Positions 54,499 through 63,034 of a stretch of 64,000 nucleotides of DNA are shown here, piece after piece. The DNA comes from Brevibacterium spongiae (GTDB lineage: Bacteria; Actinomycetota; Actinomycetes; Actinomycetales; Brevibacteriaceae): assembly GCF_026168515.1 (NCBI RefSeq), contig NZ_CP093443.1:1736001-1800000 (forward strand). Direction: 5' to 3'. Position 1 is the stretch's first letter; each line of letters begins with the position of its first letter. The notes beneath the pieces were generated by a model. That model did not search any database. It was not told where the DNA came from and saw only the letters and a list, made by a program, of their open reading frames with translations. Both the position numbers and the translations under genes were made by a program.

Positions 54499-55773
54499 CT
54501 ACCCCCTCCTGCGTTCGTCACGGCCGGTGGTCCGCCAGTCCTCGGGCAGAAGCTCGTCGAGGACGTCATCGACGGTGACCACACCGATGAGGCGGTCGTT
54601 CTCATCCGTGATCGGCACCGACACCAGATTGTACGCGGCCAGCAGCTTCGACACCTCACCGAGGGGAGCCTCAGGCGGCAGCGGTTCGACCTCGGTGTCG
54701 AGCATGATGCCCACCGCCTCGTGCGGCGGATGGCGCAGCATCTCCTGAATGTGGACGAGTCCGAGGTACTTTCCCGTCGGCGTCTCCACCGGTTGGCGGC
54801 ACACGAAGACCGCTGCGGCCAGGGCTGCGGGCAGATCTTCTCGGCGGACATGGGCCAGCGCCTCGGCGACGGTGGTCTCCGGGGTGAGGATGACGGGCTC
54901 GGTCGTCATCAGGCCACCAGCGGTGTCATCGTCGTAGGCCAGCAGCGTGCGCACGTCTTCGGCGTCATCGGGTTCCATCAGGGCGAGGAAGCGTTCGGCC
55001 TGTTCGTCGCTGAACTCACCGAGGAGGTCGGCGGCGTCATCGGGCTCCATCTCCTCGAGAACCGTCACGGCCCGTTCGGTGTCGAGGCCGACGAGGATCT
55101 CGACCTGGGTCTCGGCCGGCAGCTCTTCGACGACGTCGGCGAGGCGCTCGTCATCGAGGGCGCGGGCCACTTGGAGTCGCCGGGCCGGGTTCATCTCGAA
55201 GAGCACATCGGCGAGGTCGGCAGGCTTCGTGTCCTGGTAGGCGGCGATGAGCTGGGTGGCTTCCTGGTCGACCTCGGAGTCGGCAGGATGGTCGGCATCG
55301 GACCAGTCGATCTGCTTCGTCTCACCGCGCCTGCGGAACGCGGCGAATGCGGTGCGTTCGGGGACTCGCCGCACGAACAGGCGGGTGACCTCCCAGTCCT
55401 TGTTCACCTGCTGTTCGATGCCGACGTCTTCGACGAGCACAGGGGAGTTGTCTTCGCGCAGACGAAGCCGGCGGTCGAGGAGGTCATTCATCACCAGGGT
55501 CTCCGATTCGCGCTGTTCGAAACGGCGCATGTTCACCAGGCCCGTGGTGATGACCTGACCGGAATCGATGGCGGTGACCCGGCCCATGGGGACGAAGACG
55601 CGGCGTCGGCCGGGAACCTCGACGACGAGTCCGATGACGCGTGGGGACTGTCGCATGGTCGCACGGTAGACGATGACCGCGTCACGGACCCGCCCGACCT
55701 GATCGCCGAGAGGGTCGAAGACTGGCGCGGAGACGAGCCGGGCGACGAAGACTCTTTTCGGTGGACCACTCAT
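54499..55773 (-). CDS. MgtE N-domain and CBS protein without the transport domain
   Basis: 424 residues. An N-terminal PRC-barrel-like region (GRVRDAVIVYRA, about 25-95), then an MgtE_N superhelix (LADVLFEMNPARRLQVARALDDERLADVVEELPAE), then two CBS domains at about 280-415 (GGLMTTEPVILTPETTVAEAL and YNLVSVPITDENDRLIGVVTVDDVLD). The five-helix magnesium channel of MgtE is absent, so it is a soluble sensor-like relative. The DUF1003 protein next to it may be its membrane partner. Confidence 0.93.
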   Translation of the reverse strand: MSGPPKRVFVARLVSAPVFDPLGDQVGRVRDAVIVYRATMRQSPRVIGLVVEVPGRRRVFVPMGRVTAIDSGQVITTGLVNMRRFEQRESETLVMNDLLDRRLRLREDNSPVLVEDVGIEQQVNKDWEVTRLFVRRVPERTAFAAFRRRGETKQIDWSDADHPADSEVDQEATQLIAAYQDTKPADLADVLFEMNPARRLQVARALDDERLADVVEELPAETQVEILVGLDTERAVTVLEEMEPDDAADLLGEFSDEQAERFLALMEPDDAEDVRTLLAYDDDTAGGLMTTEPVILTPETTVAEALAHVRREDLPAALAAAVFVCRQPVETPTGKYLGLVHIQEMLRHPPHEAVGIMLDTEVEPLPPEAPLGEVSKLLAAYNLVSVPITDENDRLIGVVTVDDVLDELLPEDWRTTGRDERRRG

Positions 55774-55779
55774 AGTCTC

Positions 55780-55785
55780 AGACTA
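55780..55785 (-). promoter_or_regulatory. Leaderless-type -10 of the MgtE-like gene
   Basis: TAGTCT on the minus strand ends six bases before ATG 55773. Confidence 0.5.
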
Positions 55786-55874
55786 CGTGGTGGGCGGACT
55801 TCTGCGGGGCCGCCTCGGCGAATTGAACCCAGATCACATTCTGCGCTGCGATGTGTGAGCGCCTGATGACCGTC

Positions 55875-55910
55875 GCACTGACCGCTGCACTGACCGCTGC
55901 ACTGACCGTC
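55875..55910. repeat. 12-bp tandem repeat, three copies
   Basis: GCACTGACCGCT twice in full and a third copy ending GTC, in the 284-base gap before the secreted phosphoesterase. I see no promoter consensus around it. Confidence 0.6.
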
Positions 55911-56057
55911 CTGTGTCCCGGCGGTCGAGAAGCCGAGTTCAATGCGGGCACTTCTCCTATTCATCAAGTGGTCCTGTCGGCTTCACTCCATTGTCGTTCA
56001 GCCTGCATAGCGTCGTCTCCCGGCATATCCAGCCAGAGTCGACAACAGGAGAAATCC

Positions 56058-57983
56058 ATGCAGACACGACGATTCCGATCCCGCACCACCGTCGCAGGCC
56101 TCGGTGCCTGCGCCGCACTCGCGCTCTTTGCTCCGCTGCTCTCGCCCACAGCGGCGTTGGCGGCGAATGCGCCCGCCGAGCTCTACGAAGGCCACGTCCA
56201 GGTCGATCGCGGCAAGGCCGATGACCCGGAGACGCTCAAGGGCCAGGTCTTCGACGACGTCAACGAGAACTCGAAGCTCGACGGCGACGAGAAGGGTGTG
56301 GCCGGAGTCGCCGTGTCCAACGGGGTCGACGTCGTCCAGACCGACGGCGAGGGCCGTTATGAGCTGCCGGTCCGGGACAATATGACCGTTTCCGTCACCC
56401 AGCCGGCCGGCTGGCAGGTGCCCGTCGATGAGGACAAGGTCGCGCAGTTCAGCTACAACCACCTGCCGGAAGGCTCCGGGGACCTCAAATACGGCGGCAT
56501 CAAACCCACAGGGGACACCCCGAAGGCCGTGAACTTCCCGATGGTCGAGTCGAAGGCTTCGGCGGATTCGAAGCAGAACTGCCCGATCGCCTCCGATACG
56601 CAGGCCTATGACAAGACCGAGATGGGCTACGCCCGCGACGGTGCCGTGGGCGACCTCGCCGACCGCAGCGACTACGGTGCCTGCGGTGTGCTGCTGCTGG
56701 GAGACAACGTCGGTGACGATCTCAGCCTCAACGACGAACTGCGCGACGTCTACTCGCAGATGAACGGCCCCGTTCGCGTTGCCCCGGGCAATCACGACCA
56801 GGACTACGACGCCGTCGACGACGATCACGCCCTCGACACGTTCCGTGACCAGTTCGGCCCGTCGTACTTCTCCTACGATGTGGGCAAGACCCACTTCGTC
56901 GTCCTCGACAGCATCGAATACGAGGGCAAGGCGAATGCGAAGAAGTACAAGGAGAACATCACCGACGAGCAGCTGACCTGGCTGGAGAACGACCTGAAGA
57001 ACGTGCCGAAGAACGCCCAGGTCGTCATCGCCACGCACGCACCGATCCTCACGCACAAACAGGTCGTCGTCGACAATGCGAAGGACTTCTACGACGTTAT
57101 CGCCGACTACCCGAATGCCGTGACCATCGGCGGCCACACGCATACGCAGGAGAACCTCGTGGCCGGGGAGACCCGCAAGGAATGGGCCGATGCCGGAATC
57201 GAGAAGCTGCCGAACACGCAGATCGTCGCGGGCGCCGTCTCCGGTGACTGGTACTCGGGCGGGCTCAACGCCGACGGACTGCCGTACTCGTTCACGCAGG
57301 ACGCGTCGGAGCCGGGTGTGCTCACCCTCGAATTCGACGGAGCCTCGCGCAGCGAACGCTACACAGTGCGCAATGAGTCCGACGATCATCAGCTGCTGCT
57401 CGGTGTGAACTCTCCGGAGTGGCGCGACTGGGCGCAGAAGGCCCAGGACTGGCAGGATGCGGACAAGAAGGGCACTGAGCCGAAGGCCGTGTCCGAACGT
57501 GTCGTCACCCGCGATGATCTCAAGCAGGGCGAGACGTGGCTGACCTCGAGCTTCCTGGCCGGAACTTCCGACGCCCGGGTCGAAGTCAGCTTCGACGGCA
57601 AGGCCCCGAAGCAGTCCGAGCACACGCAGCCGGGCAAGGGCGAAGCACTGGCGAAGGGCTGGGAGTACACCGACCCGTACACCGCCTCGCAGAACCTGCG
57701 CACCTCCGGAAATGTCGGACAGTCGAGCTCCCACCTGTGGCGGACGGAGATCCCGTCGAACCTCGACCTGGGAACTCACACCGCCGAGGTGACCGGAACC
57801 GACCGCTACGGCCGTGACTTCACCGAAACGGTCCGGTTCACCGTGGTCGAGGACGAGTCCGCGGCGCAGTCCGAATCGCAGAAGCTGCTGCGTCAGGACG
57901 GCTTCGACACTCAGCAGAAGAAGGAGATCAGGGAGCCGAAGGGCCTTGACTCCGACGAGGCTCAGTCGGCTCGCAACGACTGA
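56058..57983 (+). CDS. Secreted calcineurin-like phosphoesterase
   Basis: 641 residues from ATG 56058, with CAGGAGA as ribosome binding site. A signal peptide (cleavage likely after ALAANA, about residue 36) is followed by a SdrD-B-like domain (FDDVNENSKLDGDE: a calcium-loop motif), then a metallophosphoesterase domain: LLLGDNVGDD, APGNHDQD, IATHAPI and GGHTHTQ are its metal-binding motifs. A C-terminal beta domain follows. The layout fits calcineurin-like phosphoesterase C-terminal proteins. It has no sortase motif, so it is free or weakly bound. It would release phosphate from outside substrates. Confidence 0.9.
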   Translation: MQTRRFRSRTTVAGLGACAALALFAPLLSPTAALAANAPAELYEGHVQVDRGKADDPETLKGQVFDDVNENSKLDGDEKGVAGVAVSNGVDVVQTDGEGRYELPVRDNMTVSVTQPAGWQVPVDEDKVAQFSYNHLPEGSGDLKYGGIKPTGDTPKAVNFPMVESKASADSKQNCPIASDTQAYDKTEMGYARDGAVGDLADRSDYGACGVLLLGDNVGDDLSLNDELRDVYSQMNGPVRVAPGNHDQDYDAVDDDHALDTFRDQFGPSYFSYDVGKTHFVVLDSIEYEGKANAKKYKENITDEQLTWLENDLKNVPKNAQVVIATHAPILTHKQVVVDNAKDFYDVIADYPNAVTIGGHTHTQENLVAGETRKEWADAGIEKLPNTQIVAGAVSGDWYSGGLNADGLPYSFTQDASEPGVLTLEFDGASRSERYTVRNESDDHQLLLGVNSPEWRDWAQKAQDWQDADKKGTEPKAVSERVVTRDDLKQGETWLTSSFLAGTSDARVEVSFDGKAPKQSEHTQPGKGEALAKGWEYTDPYTASQNLRTSGNVGQSSSHLWRTEIPSNLDLGTHTAEVTGTDRYGRDFTETVRFTVVEDESAAQSESQKLLRQDGFDTQQKKEIREPKGLDSDEAQSARND

Positions 57984-57994
57984 CGCACAGCTCG

Positions 57995-58042
57995 TCTGAG
58001 CAGCACGGGGCCCGCCTGATGGCGGGCCCCGTGCTGCTCAGA
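57995..58042. terminator. Bidirectional terminator including a stop codon
   Basis: A perfect 22-bp stem (57995-58016 and 58021-58042) and a 4-base loop, the strongest hairpin in the window. The stop codon of the P1 peptidase gene (58038-58040) is inside the right arm. Confidence 0.9.
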
Positions 58043-59129
58043 GCGATGTGAACGCGGCGGTGAAATCCGGTGCGAGATCGCCCAGCGTCGGCGGCTGCCG
58101 CCATGCGTCGTCCGCTGGTGCCGCGGAAGCATGGGCATCGAGGATCGCCAGGCTCAGAGCATCGGCCGCGGCCGCAGTGATCGACACGAGTTCGCGGGTG
58201 GCTGCGTCGTAGTCGGCAGGCAGCTCGTGCGATCCGGTGGCGATGCCGAAGACCGTGTCACCGTCATAGAGGGTGTGTGAGGGCTGCACGGCACGGGCGA
58301 TGCCGGCATGAGCGCCCGACGCCATCCGCGTCACCTGGGCTGGAGCGAGGCGAGCATCGGTGGCGACGATCGCAATCGTCGTATTCTTCGCGGCCGTCTG
58401 CGCATCGGGCACGGGAGCCGAGGGAAGGCCGTTCACGGGCGGAAGGTCGAGCGAGTATGACCGCAGCAGCGGATCCAACCACAGTCCGCCGGCGGGAGTG
58501 CCGATCGTGCCCAGCGAGTTCGCAGCCACGAGCGCTGCGACAGTGACGCCGTCGGGCAGTCGGATCGCGCAGGATCCGAGTCCGCTGCGCAGACTCTGGA
58601 ACCCCGAACGCGCACCGGTTCCAACACCGATGCTGCCCCTGACCCCGGTCGTCGCCTCCGTCAGCGCGGCACGTGCGGCCTCCGCACCCTCATCCGGTGT
58701 CGGCGGGGCAGCGTTTCCGTCCCCGCGGCCGAGATCATAGATCGCGGCCGCGGGGACGATGGGAATGACGGTATCCGACAGTCCGGGAGCGGGGAAGCCG
58801 AGTCCCGCCTCGGCGAGCGCGTCGACGACTCCGCTGACGGCACCAAGACCGAACGCGGAACCGCCGGTGAGGACGATGGCATCGGCACCATAGGAATGCG
58901 TGCCGGGGGCGATGACATCGGTCTCACGGGTGGCCGGCCCACCCCCGCGAACGTCGACGCCGACGGAGGACCCTGTCGGGGGCACCACGACGCTGAGCCC
59001 GGTCAGCCGTGTGCGGGAGAATCCGCTCGCGTGGCCCAGCCGGATTCCGGGCACCTCGAGGATCCCCCGCCCGCGGATCAGCCGCGGGCCGCTGAGCCCC
59101 CGTCCGGTGGATTCTCCCGCGTCGGTCAT
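58038..59129 (-). CDS. P1 family peptidase (DmpA/NylC-like, S58)
   Basis: 363 residues. It is an Ntn-type hydrolase that cuts itself into two chains. The self-cleavage site should be N249-T250 in KNTTIAIVATDA, the same motif as the Asn/Thr cleavage of nylon-oligomer hydrolase NylC; Thr250 is then the nucleophile. GGSAFGLGAVSGV (90-102) is the usual N-domain string. Other members are aminopeptidases that release D- or beta-amino acids. It overlaps the aminopeptidase P gene by four bases, so they may act in peptide turnover together. Confidence 0.9.
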   Translation of the reverse strand: MTDAGESTGRGLSGPRLIRGRGILEVPGIRLGHASGFSRTRLTGLSVVVPPTGSSVGVDVRGGGPATRETDVIAPGTHSYGADAIVLTGGSAFGLGAVSGVVDALAEAGLGFPAPGLSDTVIPIVPAAAIYDLGRGDGNAAPPTPDEGAEAARAALTEATTGVRGSIGVGTGARSGFQSLRSGLGSCAIRLPDGVTVAALVAANSLGTIGTPAGGLWLDPLLRSYSLDLPPVNGLPSAPVPDAQTAAKNTTIAIVATDARLAPAQVTRMASGAHAGIARAVQPSHTLYDGDTVFGIATGSHELPADYDAATRELVSITAAAADALSLAILDAHASAAPADDAWRQPPTLGDLAPDFTAAFTSL

Positions 59130-60640
59130 CGTCCCTGGACCCAGGCCTCGACCTCGGCGCGAGTGCGGGGGAAGTCGGCGGAGAGATTCTCCACGCCCGC
59201 GTCGGTGACGAGGACGTCATCCTCGATGCGCACACCGATGCCGCGGAACTCCTCGGGCAGGAGCAGGTCGTCGGCCTTGAAATACAGGCCCGGTTCGATC
59301 GTGAAGACCATTCCCGGTTCGAGGGTCGCATCGAGATACATCTCCGCCCGTGCCTGAGCACAGTCGTGGACGTCGAGGCCGAGGTGGTGGCTGGTGCCGT
59401 GGACCATCCAGCGACGGTGATGCTGACCTTCGGGGGAGAGTGATTCGGCGGCGGAGACCGGCAGGACGCCGAACTGCTCGAGACGTTCGGCGATGACCTC
59501 CATGGCCGCCTCGTGGACCTCACGGAACCTCACCGGCCGGTTCGCATGGTCGGCGGCGACGGCGAACGCTGCGTCGGAGGCCGCGAGCACGGCGTCGTAG
59601 ATCTTCGCCTGCACCTCGGTGAAGGTGCCCGAAACGGGAAGGGTGCGGGTGATGTCCGCAGTGTAGAGGGAATCGGCCTCGGCACCGGCGTCGACGAGGA
59701 CGAGATCTCCGTCCCTGACCTGACCGTCATTGCGGATCCAGTGCAGGGTGCAGGCGTTGTTGCCCGAGGCAGCGATCGTGTCATAGCCGACGCCGTTTCC
59801 GTCGGAGCGGGCAGCGGTCTCGAAGGCGGTTTCGATGATGCGCTCACCACGACGGTGGCCCAGAGCCGTCGGCAGAGAGGCGACGACGTTGTCGAAGCCG
59901 GCACGAGTGATCGCGACGGCCTCACGCAGGGCCGCGATCTCATGGTCATCCTTGATCAGGCGCAGTTCGGACAGCATCTGAGCGAGTTCGGCATCGCCTG
60001 CCTCGGATGTCTCGAGATCAGCCTGGACCTGAGTGCGGGCGAGGTCGACGACACCGTCGATGCGAGTGTCGGCCTGGCGCACGAGGCGCACGGAGATGGC
60101 ACCGAGGTCCTTCGTGATGACGTCATCGACGACGGCGGAGTTCGCCGCGGCGATTCCGGTCATCGTCGACATGGCCTCGAGGTCCGCCCGGGGGCCGACC
60201 CAGTATTCGCCGTAGCGGGAGTCGGAGAAGAACTCCTCCGTGTCGGATCCGGCGCGGGGGCGGAAGTACAGGGTCACATCGTGGCCGTCGTCCTCGGGTT
60301 CGAAGACTAGCACGGCATCGGGTTCGGAATCGGCTTCGAGACCCGTGAGGTGGATGAACGCCGAATGTGCGCGGAAGCGGTAGTCGGTGTCGTTCGAACG
60401 GACCTTGAGACCGCCGGCGGGAATGACGAGGCGCTCACCGGGGAACGCCGCGGAGACCTGCGCCCGACGCGCCGGGGTGAAGCCGGCCGCGGTCAGAGCT
60501 TCGGCGTCGAGTGGAGTGCGGTCCCAACCGGAGGCGACGAAATCGCGGAAGGCCTGAGAGTTGGGTCGATGCGAGCGGTTGTTGACGCGGTCGGAAAGGG
60601 CCTGAGTCGTGTCTGAAGAATCTGAATTCTGCTCTGTCAT
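59126..60640 (-). CDS. pepP: Xaa-Pro aminopeptidase (aminopeptidase P, M24)
   Basis: 504 residues from ATG 60640. An N-terminal creatinase-like domain precedes the pita-bread metallopeptidase. The five metal ligands lie in LVDAGAEADSLYTADITRTL (two Asp), VHGTSHHLGLDVHD (His), FTIEPGLYF (Glu) and GVRIEDDVLVT (Glu). It removes N-terminal residues before proline in the cytoplasm. The start is leaderless. The P1 peptidase gene follows in the same operon. Confidence 0.95.
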   Translation of the reverse strand: MTEQNSDSSDTTQALSDRVNNRSHRPNSQAFRDFVASGWDRTPLDAEALTAAGFTPARRAQVSAAFPGERLVIPAGGLKVRSNDTDYRFRAHSAFIHLTGLEADSEPDAVLVFEPEDDGHDVTLYFRPRAGSDTEEFFSDSRYGEYWVGPRADLEAMSTMTGIAAANSAVVDDVITKDLGAISVRLVRQADTRIDGVVDLARTQVQADLETSEAGDAELAQMLSELRLIKDDHEIAALREAVAITRAGFDNVVASLPTALGHRRGERIIETAFETAARSDGNGVGYDTIAASGNNACTLHWIRNDGQVRDGDLVLVDAGAEADSLYTADITRTLPVSGTFTEVQAKIYDAVLAASDAAFAVAADHANRPVRFREVHEAAMEVIAERLEQFGVLPVSAAESLSPEGQHHRRWMVHGTSHHLGLDVHDCAQARAEMYLDATLEPGMVFTIEPGLYFKADDLLLPEEFRGIGVRIEDDVLVTDAGVENLSADFPRTRAEVEAWVQGR

Positions 60641-60647
60641 GTCTCCC

Positions 60648-60653
60648 AGTCTA
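60648..60653 (-). promoter_or_regulatory. Leaderless-type -10 of pepP
   Basis: TAGACT on the minus strand ends seven bases before ATG 60640. Confidence 0.55.
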
Positions 60654-60707
60654 GGCGTCGCGGCTGACAGAGCCGGTACTCGTGGAAGGGGAGACGACAG
60701 TTGCAGA

Positions 60708-60713
60708 TACACT
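60708..60713 (+). promoter_or_regulatory. Leaderless-type -10 of the PHP gene
   Basis: TACACT ends six bases before ATG 60720. It is divergent from the pepP element 54 bases away. Confidence 0.5.
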
Positions 60714-60719
60714 GTGACC

Positions 60720-61577
60720 ATGGTCATCGATCTCCATGTGCACACGGCATTCTCGGACGGGACCCAGACCCCATCCGAACTCATCTCCGAAGCCTCGATG
60801 GAGGGCATCGACGTCGTCGGCCTCACCGATCACGACACCACCGCAGGGTGGACGCTGGCCGAGGATGCCGCCCGCGTCTACGGGCTCGGGCTGGTCCGGG
60901 GAATGGAGATCTCCTGTCGCTACGAAGGCATCAGCGTGCATCTGCTGTCGTACCTTCACGACCCCTACGACACGGGACTGGCCGAGGTGGTGCAGGAGAC
61001 GAGACGAGCACGCCTGCACCGCACGCATCTCATCATCGACCGTCTCGCCGAGGACTATCCCATCGACATGGATGCGGTCCTGTCGGTGTCCGGTGAGGAC
61101 GCGACGATCGGGCGACCGCACATCGCCGATGCCCTCGTCGCCGCCGGTGTCGTGGAGAATCGCACCGAAGCGTTCTCCTCGATCCTCTCCAGCCGCGGAA
61201 AATATCATGTGGCGCTGCCGACGATCGATCCGATCACTGCGATCGGCCTCATCCGCGAAGCGGGAGGGGTTTCGGTCTTCGCCCATCCTCGTGCCGCCAT
61301 GCGGGGCAGAGTCGTACCTGATACCGCGATGACCGAGTTCATCGCGGCCGGCCTCGACGGTCTCGAAGTCGATCACCGGGACAATCCGCCGCAGGAACGC
61401 GAGTCGATGCGTCGGCTCGCCCACGAGCACGACCTCATCATCACCGGATCGAGCGACTACCACGGCACGGGCAAACCCAACCGCCTCGGCGAGCACACCA
61501 CGTCCGACCACATGCTCGCCAAACTCCTCGACCGAGCCTCCTCCCGTCCGGGCGGCGTCGGCTACATCCAGGGCTGA
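60720..61577 (+). CDS. PHP domain phosphoesterase (TrpH/RNase AM-like)
   Basis: 285 residues from ATG 60720. The PHP metal motifs are H6-V-H8 and Asp13 (DLHVHTAFSDGTQTP), DHDTTAGW, GRPHIADALV, FAHPRA and SSDYHGTGKP. The family includes E. coli YciV/RNase AM, a 5' to 3' exonuclease on short RNA and on 3',5'-bisphosphonucleotides, and this one has the same size. It lies alone on the plus strand. Confidence 0.93.
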   Translation: MVIDLHVHTAFSDGTQTPSELISEASMEGIDVVGLTDHDTTAGWTLAEDAARVYGLGLVRGMEISCRYEGISVHLLSYLHDPYDTGLAEVVQETRRARLHRTHLIIDRLAEDYPIDMDAVLSVSGEDATIGRPHIADALVAAGVVENRTEAFSSILSSRGKYHVALPTIDPITAIGLIREAGGVSVFAHPRAAMRGRVVPDTAMTEFIAAGLDGLEVDHRDNPPQERESMRRLAHEHDLIITGSSDYHGTGKPNRLGEHTTSDHMLAKLLDRASSRPGGVGYIQG

Positions 61578-61658
61578 ACGCAGCGCGCCTGTCCGACGGC
61601 CGACCGCAGCACCCCCGGCAGAGGGGCTGAACGCAGCCGACCCTTCCCATGGCCGACC

Positions 61659-62870
61659 TCAGCCGAGGATTCGGCGCAGATGCAGCTTCCCCCACGTCAG
61701 GCTGAGCGCATAGGATGCGGCGGCCATGGCGATGAGGAATCCGAGGTACTGGGCGACCAGGAGGATCGGTCCTGTGTCGACGTCGTAGAGGCGTTCGAAG
61801 AAGAGTTCGAGGAAGAACACATGGCACAGGAACGCCCCGAACGATGCTGAGGCCAGACGTGTGAAGACCTTCTTCGTCCGCTCGCCGAGGCGCAGGCGCG
61901 AGACGAGGAGGATCACGCTGACCGCCAGCCCCACGATGAGCGGATTCGCGTTCTCGATGGGGTAGGACTTCTGCGATTCCCACCAGAGGACGCCGAGGGC
62001 CGAGGCGGCGAAGAGCAGGCACAGCGACCAGATCGGCGGGCGCAGCTCCTCGGCGTGGTGGATGATGAAGGCGCCGATGACGAAGTACGCGACCTGATAG
62101 GTGGCGAATCCCCACTTCCACGCGTCCTGCTCGGATCCGATGAGGCCGAGCAGAAACGGTGCCCACACCGTCGACCCCGCAAGCAGGAGAGCCAGGGCGG
62201 CAAGCTTCCAGGGGCGCTGGTTCTTCCAGAACAGGACGAGTGTGCCGAAGACGAGGATGAAGGGGATGTAGGCATAGAGGTACCAGAGGTGGAAGGCCGG
62301 GCGGCCCGCCTCGAGGAAGCTGCGCGCAAGGTCATGGCGGACATTCACCTCATCGGTGTCGAAGAGATTGAAGCCCAGGACGAAGATCACCGACCACGCG
62401 GCCAGCGGAACCAGGTGGCGGATGATCCTATCCCACATCTTCGCCTCAGTGCGCGGCGGCGCACCGGCGAGCACGGCCCAGCCGGCGATCATGAAGAACA
62501 TGGGCACGGCCCAGGGGTTGACCGCCTCGGCGAGGTGACCGAGCCACCAGGCGTCGCTGCCTTCCTCGCTGCAACCGATGAGCACACCCCCGGAGTGACC
62601 GACCATCACAGTCAGCCCGGCGAGGACACGCATGACATCGACATCATGCCGATGGGCTCTGCGGGGGCGCGTGCCGGGGGAGGAGCCGCTCATGGTGCGG
62701 ACCGACGCCGTCTCAGTCGTGGAACCCTGATCCGCGGAGTCGGAGACCGAGGACTGCCCGTTCGGGGTCAGGTCCCCGTTCCGGGCGAGATCCGGGACCG
62801 GAGCAGACGCTGTGGGGGCTTGGGCAGCCATACGGCGGGAACCGAACAATGAATCGCTCTCGTTCGTCAT
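61659..62870 (-). CDS. Membrane acyltransferase (acyltransferase 3 family)
   Basis: 403 residues from ATG 62870. The first 75 residues are a polar Ser/Thr/Pro-rich tail. About ten helices of the Acyl_transf_3 family follow: VDVMRVLAGLTVMVGHSGG holds the motif with its catalytic His, and NPWAVPMFFMIAGWAVL is the next signature. These enzymes O-acetylate or O-acylate sugars of the wall, capsule or glycolipids. The substrate is unknown. No clear ribosome binding site precedes the start; a second ATG at 62831 is possible. Confidence 0.87.
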   Translation of the reverse strand: MTNESDSLFGSRRMAAQAPTASAPVPDLARNGDLTPNGQSSVSDSADQGSTTETASVRTMSGSSPGTRPRRAHRHDVDVMRVLAGLTVMVGHSGGVLIGCSEEGSDAWWLGHLAEAVNPWAVPMFFMIAGWAVLAGAPPRTEAKMWDRIIRHLVPLAAWSVIFVLGFNLFDTDEVNVRHDLARSFLEAGRPAFHLWYLYAYIPFILVFGTLVLFWKNQRPWKLAALALLLAGSTVWAPFLLGLIGSEQDAWKWGFATYQVAYFVIGAFIIHHAEELRPPIWSLCLLFAASALGVLWWESQKSYPIENANPLIVGLAVSVILLVSRLRLGERTKKVFTRLASASFGAFLCHVFFLELFFERLYDVDTGPILLVAQYLGFLIAMAAASYALSLTWGKLHLRRILG

Positions 62871-62973
62871 CGGAGACAGGGCATCTGTCTGTATGAGGTG
62901 CCCATTTGAACGGCTTCGGAGGTCGGGTTGAACGCAGGATGAACGTGAACGGGCGATTCGGACGGGCACGGCA

Positions 62974-63003
62974 CAGGGCCCCGACCGAACGGTCGGGGCC
63001 CTG
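62974..63003. terminator. Terminator of the RNA helicase gene
   Basis: A perfect 13-bp stem (CAGGGCCCCGACC and its complement) with a GAAC loop, about 30 bases past the helicase stop. Confidence 0.8.
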
Positions 63004-63034
63004 CATGTGAGAGCGGCTGTGCGGAGGAGTCGGC

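Noticed and set aside
55955..56057. PHO box before the secreted phosphoesterase
   Set aside because: Only one GTTCAGC-like half is seen; the expected pair of 7-bp repeats with 4-base spacing is absent.
55998..57779. 593-residue open frame opposite the secreted phosphoesterase
   Set aside because: Antisense shadow with low-complexity Val/Arg composition.
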